A DNA stretch of 64,000 bases from Colwellia sp. (lineage in GTDB: Bacteria; Pseudomonadota; Gammaproteobacteria; Enterobacterales; Alteromonadaceae), in the NCBI GenBank assembly GCA_029938115.1, contig JAPYOP010000008.1:1-64000 (forward strand), written 5' to 3'. The notes beneath the pieces were generated by a model. That model ran no database searches. It had not been told where the DNA came from and worked only from the letters and a program-made list of their open reading frames with translations. The translations under genes and the position numbers were made by a program. Shown here one piece after another: positions 53,399 to 61,898 of the stretch. Position 1 is the first letter of the stretch; each line of letters starts with the position of its first letter.

Positions 53399-54157
53399 TC
53401 AATTAACAAGACTAAGCATATACCCTTGCCCCCAGATAGTTTCAATTCGTACTTGAGAATGATTTTTTAGCGCCAATTTCTCTCGTAGCTGCGAGATTCT
53501 CACATCAACCGTACGTTCTGAGCCATTATATTCTCTACCTAAAATGCTGGTATAAATACGATCCCTACTCATTACTTTACCTTTATTTTCAGCAAGTAAT
53601 TGCAATAATTTAAATTCAAACCCTGTAATAGGAATATTTTTATCCCCTAACTTGCATTTGAAAGAGCTCGGACACAGCTGTAAGTTTCCTAACTTTATTG
53701 GAGTGTGTTCCTCATCTACTTCTGCTTCAGTATAACGCCTAAGCAGAGCATCAACTCTAACCTTAAGAATGTTTTGAGAAATAGGCTTGACCAGATATTC
53801 ATCCGCGCCTAGGTTAAAAGAAACCACTTGCTCTTGTTCACTATCTCGTGAAGTTAATAACAATAAAGGGCCCGAAAATACGGCTCTAATATGAGTAATA
53901 ACACTTAGCATTGATAAGTTACGAAAGCCTATATCAAGAATGACTAAATCAGGCTTATTCAAAATTATGCTAGCAATCACACTTTCATCATGGCGCCTTT
54001 GTTTAATCTTATAACCATGACTATGCAACTGACTTTGAAACATATCTGACAATCGTTGATCATTACCAATCAATAAAATTGTGCTTTTTTTAGGAACACC
54101 ACTAGATAAAACCGTCCCAGTATTTAAAATATTTTCATTAATAAAATTCATTGTCAT
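53399..54157 (-). CDS. OmpR-family response regulator, no partner kinase nearby
   Basis: 252 aa from ATG 54157, chosen because AGGAG lies 7 nt upstream; an ATG 21 nt earlier is less likely. A leader of about 25 residues precedes the receiver domain (about 26-140), with the phospho-acceptor Asp in PDLVILDIGFRN and the Lys in GADEYLVKP. The winged-helix domain (about 155-250) has GFEFKLLQLLAENKGKVMSR and RTVDVRISQLREKL. No histidine kinase lies in the window next to it, so the signal is unknown. Confidence 0.88.
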   Translation of the reverse strand: MTMNFINENILNTGTVLSSGVPKKSTILLIGNDQRLSDMFQSQLHSHGYKIKQRRHDESVIASIILNKPDLVILDIGFRNLSMLSVITHIRAVFSGPLLLLTSRDSEQEQVVSFNLGADEYLVKPISQNILKVRVDALLRRYTEAEVDEEHTPIKLGNLQLCPSSFKCKLGDKNIPITGFEFKLLQLLAENKGKVMSRDRIYTSILGREYNGSERTVDVRISQLREKLALKNHSQVRIETIWGQGYMLSLVN

Positions 54158-54272
54158 AACAATTCTCCTATGCATCAAGTAAGTAAGTTTTCTTGATAGG
54201 GAAATTGTAAAACAGCGTTACACTTGATTTTGTTAAAGCTTGTTAACTGCTCGTTTAAATTTGTTATTGTCT

Positions 54273-55142
54273 TTAAGCAATGCCCAGACCTCCTGTCATT
54301 AACAACCAAAGCCCAAAAAATAATTTAAGGCGCGTTGCCGACATATGAGTAACGAGTGTTTTAGCAAATATTCCGCCAAGAACAGCGCTAGGTCCAGCAA
54401 AAATCAATACTTGCCAATATACATCTTGATGCACCAGCCCTATTGCTCCCCATACTGAAATAGCTGAAACAACAACAGCGCTAGATACAGCCATATTAAT
54501 ATCAAACCGTCTAAGAATGAGGTAAATAACCAGTAACTCACCGACTCCTACACTTAACCAAGCTGTTAAAGCGCCACCAAAAAAGCCAATAAAAATTAGA
54601 GCAATATAATCAAACAGGTAAATTTGACTACGTTCTCGATGTGGCTTAAGCAAGTACACGGTCAAAATAATGAACAAACCGAGTAATAAAGAAAACCAAC
54701 TAAAACTAATGTGCAAGGATGTTGGAGAAGATATATGAAAGGCAAAAACACCTATTAAAGAAATGATGGCACTAACGCTGGTAACTGAAATTATTCGTTT
54801 ATAACCTTGCCATAAACGTAAGTCTCTTTTTTGACTATAATAATGATGACTCCAAGTAACAGCGCCAGCTGTCATACCAAAGCATTGAATAGCAAAACTG
54901 GTCGCAATTGATTGCTGCTCAGTAAAGTTTAATTGTGCAAACATTGGAATAAAAATCACTCCTCCACCAGCACCTGTTGAGTTAGCAAAAATAGCCCCTA
55001 TAACGCCAAGAAGACTAAACAACCAGTAACTAAGTAAATCATTAAATAATTGATAAGTAGTAAAAAATAATATCAACCAGAAAAGGATAAAAGGAATAAT
55101 AAATTTAAGGTTTGTTAACCTAATAGGATTAGCGCTAACCAT
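54273..55142 (-). CDS. TauE/SafE family permease
   Basis: 289 aa from ATG 55142 (MVSANPIRLTNLKF), which starts 7 nt after the upstream gene's stop; the longer open frame overlaps that gene and is unlikely. It has about eight membrane helices and the family feature GAIFANSTGAGGGVIFIPMF near the N-terminus with its repeat GFFGGALTAWLSVGVGEL. Members export sulfite, sulfoacetate or other small anions; the substrate here cannot be inferred. It is a different type from the gene at 61092-61898. Confidence 0.82.
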   Translation of the reverse strand: MVSANPIRLTNLKFIIPFILFWLILFFTTYQLFNDLLSYWLFSLLGVIGAIFANSTGAGGGVIFIPMFAQLNFTEQQSIATSFAIQCFGMTAGAVTWSHHYYSQKRDLRLWQGYKRIISVTSVSAIISLIGVFAFHISSPTSLHISFSWFSLLLGLFIILTVYLLKPHRERSQIYLFDYIALIFIGFFGGALTAWLSVGVGELLVIYLILRRFDINMAVSSAVVVSAISVWGAIGLVHQDVYWQVLIFAGPSAVLGGIFAKTLVTHMSATRLKLFFGLWLLMTGGLGIA

Positions 55143-55149
55143 ATATTTT

Positions 55150-55641
55150 CTAATGATTAGACTTTGAAATAATATATTGCTGAGCATCATTGGATAAACA
55201 AGATTTAGACAAATAACTTTTACCCTGACTTTTCCCTGCACTAAAGTGTAAAACAAAACCTAAATTGGTATCTTGTATAGACGTCATATCTTGCCATAAA
55301 ATTCTGCCTTTATGATAAAAAGACTCACTAAGCACACCTTTCTCATCAATAGTCAGCGCCACTTCACTATTAGAGGCCCTACTAAGCATTTGCCTTAACA
55401 CCCACCAAGGTTTTCTGTAGTACAAACTTAAGGCTTCTAATATACCTAACGCAATAATAAACCAGGCAGCGTAAGCATTTACAGGAGTGAAGAGCAATAT
55501 GATCAAACCAAACGCCATTAAAACACCTGATTTAAAAAAGGCTTTTGCTGACAAATCTAAGATGGTTGACTCACTATAACATTCATTAAAGTGTGCCTTA
55601 TCTAAAGTGAATTTACTCGTAAAAGATAGGGATGAGTTCAT
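55150..55641 (-). CDS. YcxB-like membrane protein
   Basis: 163 aa. Two adjacent membrane helices (about 36-72) are followed by a C-terminal beta domain (about 85-163) with GVLSESFYHKGRILWQDMTS, the pattern of the YcxB-like C-terminal domain. N-terminal strands FTSKFTLDKAHFNECY also fit that family. No function is known. It lies directly upstream of the TauE-type permease and is probably co-transcribed with it. Confidence 0.7.
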   Translation of the reverse strand: MNSSLSFTSKFTLDKAHFNECYSESTILDLSAKAFFKSGVLMAFGLIILLFTPVNAYAAWFIIALGILEALSLYYRKPWWVLRQMLSRASNSEVALTIDEKGVLSESFYHKGRILWQDMTSIQDTNLGFVLHFSAGKSQGKSYLSKSCLSNDAQQYIISKSNH

Positions 55642-55700
55642 TAAACATGGCTAATAATAATGGAAAAAGTGATTCTAACAGAAATTATCAAGTAAAGTAA

Positions 55701-57191
55701 TTAGCGCATCATGATCATAGTTAAACACATATTAAGGTGCTCAATAAGGGAGCATAACTGCTCAAAATCATCTGTAGATATATTCTTTTTATCTTCAGGT
55801 TTATATTTTTTACCCGCATTTCTATTGTTCGAAAAAAACTGTCCACAAATAACACCTATAGGCCTTTTGCCTATTTTAACAGGAATAATTGCCAGTGCTC
55901 CATCATGAATAAACCCGACGAGTTCTTTAGTAATCAAGTCCCGCCATTGCCTGTGAGTGTAATCATTGATTAATGCCGGCATTTTAGAGTCAAGAACACG
56001 ACTAATCGCATTATCACTTTGAGATATATTAATGATTATTTTAGTTGGATCATCTTCAGCCCTATCATTAAAAATAAAGCGAGATTTCACCTGTGATTTA
56101 TCATCTGAGAGCATAAAAAAACTGCAACGTTGAAATTTAAAAGCTTTAGCCGAATCTTTCAAAGCAGATTGCAAATACTCATTGAGATCTCGACTTGATT
56201 TCATCAAATTGGTTAGATTAATAAATGCTGATAACAAGGCTTTTTCTTTACTAATTTGTTCAATAGGAGCAAAACGCTTATTTTTCTCAAAATCACTTGC
56301 TATAGGAAACACCTTGATTAAATCGACTAAGACATTGGCACCATAAGATCTTAATAACTGAGTGGCCTGCTCTCGAGTATGTTCTATACGAACCTTTAAC
56401 TGTTCAACAGATATGTTCATTATTTTGGCAATATCTTCTAATAAGCTATTAAAGTCCTCTTCATTCTCACCTGGTTGAGCAATACTTGTACTCAATTTAT
56501 CTGCAAAATAAATAGTTTTCACTTCATTGGTTCTATTTTCAGGCTCATCAAGTGCTTTTAATAACAGATCACTCAAATTCCATGTTTTAACTAAGCCTCT
56601 GCTTAACTCATTAAAAGTAGTACCAATTTCTTGTTCACAGTACTCCTTAAATCCTGGACTTTCACTATCAACTATTTGCGCTAACTGATCTGCATACTTA
56701 CCACCGCTACTCCAAAAAGCAGTTTCGCCAATTCCATATAACAGTGCAGCTAAATACACCTCCTCTTGTATTTCGTCACTGTAATTAGGCACCATCATTT
56801 TGGCCAACATACCCGCATAAAATGAATTTGCCATCAACTGCATTAATTTTTTATAAACGCGAAAATCCAAACTTTTACTAGCCAACAAACTATCAACTAA
56901 CTTTGCAGTTAAACAAACATTCTTAACGGTTTGAATGCCAAGAACTACAGTTGCACGAGAAACTGTGGTGATTTTATTCAGCCCTTTATGTCGAACATTA
57001 TTAACAACCTTAAGTAAGCAAGAAGAAAGTGCTTGATCGTATAAAATTGCCTGACTAAGTTTTGGTAAAGAGGATTTATCATCATTTGAAAATTTATCAA
57101 GCATTCTTGCCGTAGACGTGATTGCAGGTAGCTCAGTATTAGCAATAAGTTCAATCCATTGTTCTGTTGTTTTTAGCATTTTATTGCTCAT
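55701..57191 (-). CDS. HDOD-domain protein with C-terminal GAF-like domain
   Basis: 496 aa. The HDOD domain (about 15-215) shows LSQAILYDQALSSCLLKVVN and TVVLGIQTVKNVCLTAKLVD. Catalytic HD residues are not apparent, as is usual for HDOD. A helical linker (about 225-310) leads to a GAF-like sensor domain (about 325-480; FQRCSFFMLSDDKSQVKSRF, ALAIIPVKIGKRPIGVICGQ). HDOD proteins act as signalling scaffolds; the combination suggests small-molecule sensing. It is unrelated in architecture to the short HDOD gene at 18349-18915. Confidence 0.85.
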   Translation of the reverse strand: MSNKMLKTTEQWIELIANTELPAITSTARMLDKFSNDDKSSLPKLSQAILYDQALSSCLLKVVNNVRHKGLNKITTVSRATVVLGIQTVKNVCLTAKLVDSLLASKSLDFRVYKKLMQLMANSFYAGMLAKMMVPNYSDEIQEEVYLAALLYGIGETAFWSSGGKYADQLAQIVDSESPGFKEYCEQEIGTTFNELSRGLVKTWNLSDLLLKALDEPENRTNEVKTIYFADKLSTSIAQPGENEEDFNSLLEDIAKIMNISVEQLKVRIEHTREQATQLLRSYGANVLVDLIKVFPIASDFEKNKRFAPIEQISKEKALLSAFINLTNLMKSSRDLNEYLQSALKDSAKAFKFQRCSFFMLSDDKSQVKSRFIFNDRAEDDPTKIIINISQSDNAISRVLDSKMPALINDYTHRQWRDLITKELVGFIHDGALAIIPVKIGKRPIGVICGQFFSNNRNAGKKYKPEDKKNISTDDFEQLCSLIEHLNMCLTMIMMR

Positions 57192-57274
57192 ATACCCATG
57201 ATGAATTGTTACTACTTACTATGCACCTATACAGCTAATTTGTCGAAATTAATTTGGTTTTTCACTATGATGAA

Positions 57275-58084
57275 TTAGAAGCTACTCCTGTCAATAAATG
57301 GCTTTTTGGCTGCATTCTTTGCTAAGCCATTTTGCATTGCTATCTGTTGATTTTTCCGTCCTAACAAACGTAATTGAGTAATGCGCTCCCAAAACAATGC
57401 CATTCTCGTATCTTTTTTCCACGTCTTTTTAAACAGATACTTGGTAGCCGCAATAGCATCAGGACTTTGCTGGCATATTTTTTCAGCCAAGGCTTGTGCT
57501 TCAATTAATGGTTTTTCACTTACCTTTGAAACTAGACCATATTCTTCTGCTTGAACACCAGAAAAGAAGCGTCCGGTCATTGTTAGTTCCTGGGCAATAT
57601 CTACACGTGTCAATCTAGATAACGTTGCCATGCCACTCATATCTGGAATAAGACCCCACTTCATTTCCAATATAGATAAATTAGCATCTGGCGTAGCAAT
57701 ACGATAATCACACGCCAATATAATTTGCATACCGGCTCCAAAACAGTTGCCGTGAACAACTGCAATAACAGGTACACTTAAATCACGCCAAACATGTGCA
57801 ACACGTTGAAACATATTATCTTTATTCCACGGCAGCTTAATGAAAAATCGAGGCATCATTGATGGGTTTTTAGCAACATAACTAAAATCTAGACCGGCAC
57901 AAAAAGAAGCACCTGCTCCTTGTAAAATAACACAACGAATTGATCTGTCTTTATTGATAAGCTTTGCAGCTTGCACTAACTCCACAATCATTGATTTGTC
58001 TAAACCATTATGCTTGTCAGCTCGGTTTAAGGTGACATAGGCAATTTGTTGCTTAACGTTAAAGTTTACTCTGGAATTAGTCAT
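57275..58084 (-). CDS. Crotonase / enoyl-CoA hydratase family protein
   Basis: 269 aa from ATG 58084 (MTNSRVNFNV); an ATG 15 nt upstream is also possible and neither has a clear ribosome-binding site. Crotonase fold with oxyanion-hole blocks GASFCAGLDFSYVAK and GNCFGAGMQIILACDYRIAT. The first hydratase Glu is replaced by Gln (GAGMQI), the second is kept (SILEMKWGLIPD), and an Asp follows Pro as in dienoyl-CoA isomerases. It is therefore probably not a classical hydratase; an isomerase or another crotonase reaction fits better. Confidence 0.82.
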   Translation of the reverse strand: MTNSRVNFNVKQQIAYVTLNRADKHNGLDKSMIVELVQAAKLINKDRSIRCVILQGAGASFCAGLDFSYVAKNPSMMPRFFIKLPWNKDNMFQRVAHVWRDLSVPVIAVVHGNCFGAGMQIILACDYRIATPDANLSILEMKWGLIPDMSGMATLSRLTRVDIAQELTMTGRFFSGVQAEEYGLVSKVSEKPLIEAQALAEKICQQSPDAIAATKYLFKKTWKKDTRMALFWERITQLRLLGRKNQQIAMQNGLAKNAAKKPFIDRSSF

Positions 58085-58129
58085 AATGTTTACTATCATT
58101 AAAGCTATGAGGGATTAAGTGTGACACAG

Positions 58130-58158
58130 TTAAACTGGTAGAACCACTATCGTATAAA
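58130..58158 (+). promoter_or_regulatory. Possible nagB promoter upstream of the operator
   Basis: TTAAAC (58130-58135) is 17 nt from TATAAA (58153-58158). A start near 58165 would place the palindrome at 58179-58210 just downstream, suited to repression, and give a leader of about 250 nt. A second candidate -10, TATAGA (58368-58373), lies near the gene behind three TCTGAT repeats (58322, 58339, 58349). Confidence 0.35.
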
Positions 58159-58178
58159 TTAATATCATAAAAAATTCA

Positions 58179-58210
58179 AATAAATAATGACAACGCTGTC
58201 ATTATTTATT
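58179..58210. promoter_or_regulatory. NagR-type operator upstream of nagB
   Basis: A perfect 14-bp inverted repeat (58179-58192 with 58197-58210) around ACGC. Its core AATGACAACGCTGTCATT (58186-58203) fits AATGACARCGYTGTCATT, the palindrome I recall as the NagR (LacI-family) operator in Shewanella and relatives. The match to a GlcNAc-catabolic gene supports it. nagR itself is not in the window. The rest of the 58085-58413 region holds no gene. Confidence 0.8.
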
Positions 58211-58413
58211 AATATCAATACAAATTCTGTGTAAACTTACCAAGCGTACCTAGAATAATCTCATTGCATCAATAACATAGCCTTAGGCTGAACCTGTTAA
58301 AAAAAATAACAAGCAATGATTTCTGATACTTACGGATGTCTGATACTTTCTGATGACGACCACTTTGTATAGATCCCTTTGGGACAATAGTTTAATTTTT
58401 CTAAGGAAAAACC

Positions 58414-59220
58414 ATGCAAGTTATTATTTTTGATGATGCACAGCAAGTTGCTGCGAATGCTGCCGAATGGGTAGCAGAGTTAATCAATAAAAAATCAGAT
58501 CCTGTACTAGGCCTTGCCACAGGCAGTACACCTATCAGCCTATATCAACAGTTAGTTAATAAACATAATGCTGGACAACTAAGTTTCAAAAACACTACAA
58601 GTTTTAACTTAGATGAATACTTAGGTATTGACGCCAATAGTACCCAGAGTTACCGCCACTTTATGAATGAAAACTTGTTTGATCATGTTGACATTGATAA
58701 GAGCAAAACTTATTTGCCAACTTGTAATCAAGGTGAAAACCCAAGAGAGCAAGGCTTAGCTTACGAAGAAAAAATCAAGCAAGCCAATGGAGTCGATTTA
58801 CAAATACTAGGCATTGGTGCTAACGGACATATTGGCTTCAATGAACCAACATCAAGTTTAGCGTCTCGCACACGTATTAAAACGTTAACTCAGCAAACAT
58901 TAACAGATAATTCTCGCTTGTTTGATGAAAACGAGTTCCAACCAACCCTTGCCATGACAATGGGTATTGCCACAATATTAGATGCAAGATATGTATTATT
59001 AATGGCAACAGGGATTAATAAAGCACAAGCGGTAAAAGACATGGTTGCGGGGCCGCTTTCAGCGATGTGCCCAGCATCAGCACTGCAAATGCATGAGAAT
59101 GCTATTGTATTATTAGATAAAGCAGCAGCAAGTAAGTTAGAAGATCAAGAATATTACCAATGGGCTAATGATCAAAATATTAAGGTCAACCAAGAGTTTG
59201 GTTTGTATCATAATTATTAA
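58414..59220 (+). CDS. nagB: Glucosamine-6-phosphate deaminase
   Basis: A 268-aa enzyme converting glucosamine 6-phosphate to fructose 6-phosphate and ammonia, the last step of GlcNAc use. It has the phosphate-binding loop LATGSTPISLYQ (about 35-46), the catalytic region FNLDEYLGIDANSTQSY, and GIGANGHIGFNEPTSSLASR with the catalytic His. Length matches the hexameric NagB of E. coli (266), not the SIS-type NagB-II. A ribosome-binding site AAGGAAAA precedes the ATG. Confidence 0.96.
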   Translation: MQVIIFDDAQQVAANAAEWVAELINKKSDPVLGLATGSTPISLYQQLVNKHNAGQLSFKNTTSFNLDEYLGIDANSTQSYRHFMNENLFDHVDIDKSKTYLPTCNQGENPREQGLAYEEKIKQANGVDLQILGIGANGHIGFNEPTSSLASRTRIKTLTQQTLTDNSRLFDENEFQPTLAMTMGIATILDARYVLLMATGINKAQAVKDMVAGPLSAMCPASALQMHENAIVLLDKAAASKLEDQEYYQWANDQNIKVNQEFGLYHNY

Positions 59221-59253
59221 TCCTGTACAAAAGTAGCTAGCAAAAAAAGTGAC

Positions 59254-59295
59254 GAGTGGCGAAAACACAATAAGGGAGTTATGTGTTTTCGACTC
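59254..59295. terminator. Hairpin between convergent nagB and thyA
   Basis: A 10-bp perfect stem CGAAAACACA/TGTGTTTTCG (59260-59269 with 59282-59291, 12-nt loop) is extended by GAGT/ACTC beyond a two-base bulge. No U-tract follows on either strand. It likely marks the 3' ends of both transcripts. Confidence 0.5.
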
Positions 59296-59325
59296 TCGTA
59301 ACTAATAACTCGTTGCTAATACACT

Positions 59326-60177
59326 TTATACCGCAAACGGATATTTAATCGCGTCATGGCATTGGTAACCTTCGACGGAAAAATCATCCATAGTAACCCA
59401 AGTTTCTAAATCTTTTAGTGACTTAATATCAGGGTTTATGATCAATTTAGGTAATGGCATTGGTTCTCTCTTAAGCTGAACCTCTTTCATCAAAGCTAAT
59501 TGATCCTCATAGATATGGGCATTAACGATCTTATGATAGGCAATGCCCGGCTTTAAGCCAGTGATTTGTGCCATTATTGCTAAAAAGAAAAACACTTGAA
59601 CTTGATTAAAATTCAGCCCAAGCGGTACATCACAAGAACGTTGAAAACTAGTTAAATAAAGCGTGCCATCTAAAATAGAAAAATTGTGGGTGTGCATACA
59701 AGGTCTTAAACAGCCCATGTGAAACTCACCGGGATTATAAAAGGTCATTATTTCAGCGCGATCATCTATGCCTTGGCTTAGGTTATCAACTATCTTTTGT
59801 AATTGATCAATCGTGCCGCCATCGGGTTTAGCCCAAGCCCTACCTTGAATACCGTACACTCGCCCCATATCATCATCACCTTTACGATGAATATTATTTA
59901 ACCAAACATCATTTAGGTTAGCATTTGCGTCCCATGTTTTTGTGCCTAACTTTCGAAAGTCAGCTGCATTGTCATAACCGCGAATATAACCAATAAATTC
60001 TGCAATTGCTGATTTAAAAAAACTTTTACGCGTGGTTATCATCGGAAACTCATTACCCGCAACATTATATTCCAAGTCAGCATTGATAACAGTTAAACAG
60101 CGTTTACCAGTACGCTCATTTTCAACCCAAACACCTTGGTCAACAATGCGTTGACATAAATCTAAATAAGCGCGCAT
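59326..60177 (-). CDS. thyA: Thymidylate synthase
   Basis: A 283-aa enzyme methylating dUMP to dTMP with methylenetetrahydrofolate. The catalytic Cys lies in [10 protein letters not shown], and the dUMP-binding stretch is [20 protein letters not shown], with [14 protein letters not shown] downstream. It belongs to the Vibrio/Shewanella-type ThyA of about 283 residues rather than the 264-residue E. coli form. It overlaps lgt by one base; lgt-thyA pairing is widespread in gammaproteobacteria. Confidence 0.96.
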   Translation of the reverse strand: MRAYLDLCQRIVDQGVWVENERTGKRCLTVINADLEYNVAGNEFPMITTRKSFFKSAIAEFIGYIRGYDNAADFRKLGTKTWDANANLNDVWLNNIHRKGDDDMGRVYGIQGRAWAKPDGGTIDQLQKIVDNLSQGIDDRAEIMTFYNPGEFHMGCLRPCMHTHNFSILDGTLYLTSFQRSCDVPLGLNFNQVQVFFFLAIMAQITGLKPGIAYHKIVNAHIYEDQLALMKEVQLKREPMPLPKLIINPDIKSLKDLETWVTMDDFSVEGYQCHDAIKYPFAV

Positions 60178-61031
60178 TATGCTTTCCCTTTTACTTTAGC
60201 TTTACTATTAGCAGATTTATTACTGCTAATAGATGACTTTTCTTGACTGACATAACCCAAATATATAACTAACATACCAACTAAAATCATTGGAATACTT
60301 AATATTTGCCCTTTAGAAATAAAAGAGAAATATAAACCTAAATGAGCATCTGGCTCTCTGAAAAACTCGACTATAGTTCTAAATACGCCATAACCAATTA
60401 AAAAGGTGCCAGAAGCTAAACCAAGACTTCGTGGTTTGCGAGTAACGACATATAGAATAAAAAATAAAACGACACCTTCAAGAAAAAATTCATACAACTG
60501 TGACGGATGACGAGGTAGCTGCAAAGAGTCTGTTGGAAACACCATAGCCCAAGGTACATCCGTTTGTCGTCCCCACAACTCAGCATTAATAAAATTACCC
60601 AAACGCCCCATACCTAAACCGATAGGAACAAGGGGTGCAACAAAATCACCAACCCTTAAAAATGATTTATTGGTTTTTCTAGAGAAAATATAAACAGCTA
60701 AAATAACACCAAGTAAACCACCATGAAATGACATACCGCCTTGCCAAATTTGAAATAAATATAAAGGATCTGCTAAAAAATACTCCCATTGATAAAACAG
60801 CACATAACCAATACGGCCACCAAGTATTACCCCCAGAAAGCCATAAAATAATAAATCACTGACTTGATCTCGAGTCCATTCGCCACCACTTTTATCAGCC
60901 GCTTTATTGGCAATAAACATGGCACCTAAAAAGCCAACTAGGTACATCATACCGTACCAACGCAACGCCACAGGGCCTATGCTAAAAATAATAGGGTCAA
61001 TAATGGGGAATTGTAAAAACTGTTCTGTCAT
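60177..61031 (-). CDS. lgt: Prolipoprotein diacylglyceryl transferase
   Basis: A 284-aa inner-membrane enzyme with seven helices that attaches diacylglycerol to the lipobox Cys of prolipoproteins, the first step for Pal, LptE and RlpA encoded in this window. Conserved blocks: [34 protein letters not shown] and the essential [16 protein letters not shown], then [12 protein letters not shown]. The Lys/Ser-rich tail after about 262 is cytoplasmic. Confidence 0.97.
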   Translation of the reverse strand: MTEQFLQFPIIDPIIFSIGPVALRWYGMMYLVGFLGAMFIANKAADKSGGEWTRDQVSDLLFYGFLGVILGGRIGYVLFYQWEYFLADPLYLFQIWQGGMSFHGGLLGVILAVYIFSRKTNKSFLRVGDFVAPLVPIGLGMGRLGNFINAELWGRQTDVPWAMVFPTDSLQLPRHPSQLYEFFLEGVVLFFILYVVTRKPRSLGLASGTFLIGYGVFRTIVEFFREPDAHLGLYFSFISKGQILSIPMILVGMLVIYLGYVSQEKSSISSNKSANSKAKVKGKA

Positions 61032-61091
61032 TTGTTATCCAAAATATAAATTAGCTGATACCTGCAATAGACAAGTTTATCAGTCAATTAG

Positions 61092-61898
61092 TTAAGCTAA
61101 AATCATTTTCATTGCGACTAAAATTAGAAATACTGCAAAGACTTTTTTTAACGTGGTTACCGGTAATTTTGCGGCAAACTTAACGCCAACCGGAGCAAAT
61201 AAGGAAGATGTTAACACTATACCTAATAAGGCCGGTAAATAAACATAACCAAAACTCCATGCGGGTAACAACTGATTATCTAGCCCTGAAATGATATAAC
61301 CTAAAGAGCCAAATAGCGCGACCATTACACCACATACTGTCGCAATACCGATACAATGTCGCAACGGCATGCCAAAATAAGTTAAAACAGGCACTAAAAT
61401 AGCGCCACCAGCCATGCCCATTAAGCTAGCAATAACACCGGTAATTAAACTGATAACCTGCAACTTTGCTTTTGATGGCATCTCCCTAGAGCGCTGAGAG
61501 CTAATAGAAACAAGCATATAAGAGGCGAGCACTATAACCGCGCCAGCAAAAAAGCTCGTCAATGCTTGCGCTGACAAGTGATCAGCAATAAACGCGCCTA
61601 ACAACGCGCCAAAAGCCACAATAAACATTAATGGTTTGGTTAAATCCCAAGGAATATTATTGTTTTTGTGATGTGCAAAAGCAGCACTCGATGAAGTCAT
61701 TACAATTGCTGAGAGCGATGTTGCCAACGCCATTGGCATTATTACTTCAGCACTTAGAACGTCATTACCAATACCTAATTGCGGTAATAAGTAAACCAAA
61801 GCAGGCACAACAACTAAGCCGCCACCGATGCCAAGTAAGCCAGCTAAAAAACCAGCTAAGGCACCAAGAAAAATACAACTAATAAAAATAAATAACAT
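61092..61898 (-). CDS. TauE/SafE (UPF0721) family permease
   Basis: 268 aa with about eight membrane helices arranged as two repeats: GFLAGLLGIGGGLVVVPALV near the N-terminus and ITGVIASLMGMAGGAILVPV in the middle. These glycine-rich turns are the family hallmark. The position between ptsP and lgt is shared with several gammaproteobacteria. The start overlaps the ptsP stop by one base. The substrate is unknown; sulfur anions are typical of studied members. Confidence 0.87.
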   Translation of the reverse strand: MLFIFISCIFLGALAGFLAGLLGIGGGLVVVPALVYLLPQLGIGNDVLSAEVIMPMALATSLSAIVMTSSSAAFAHHKNNNIPWDLTKPLMFIVAFGALLGAFIADHLSAQALTSFFAGAVIVLASYMLVSISSQRSREMPSKAKLQVISLITGVIASLMGMAGGAILVPVLTYFGMPLRHCIGIATVCGVMVALFGSLGYIISGLDNQLLPAWSFGYVYLPALLGIVLTSSLFAPVGVKFAAKLPVTTLKKVFAVFLILVAMKMILA

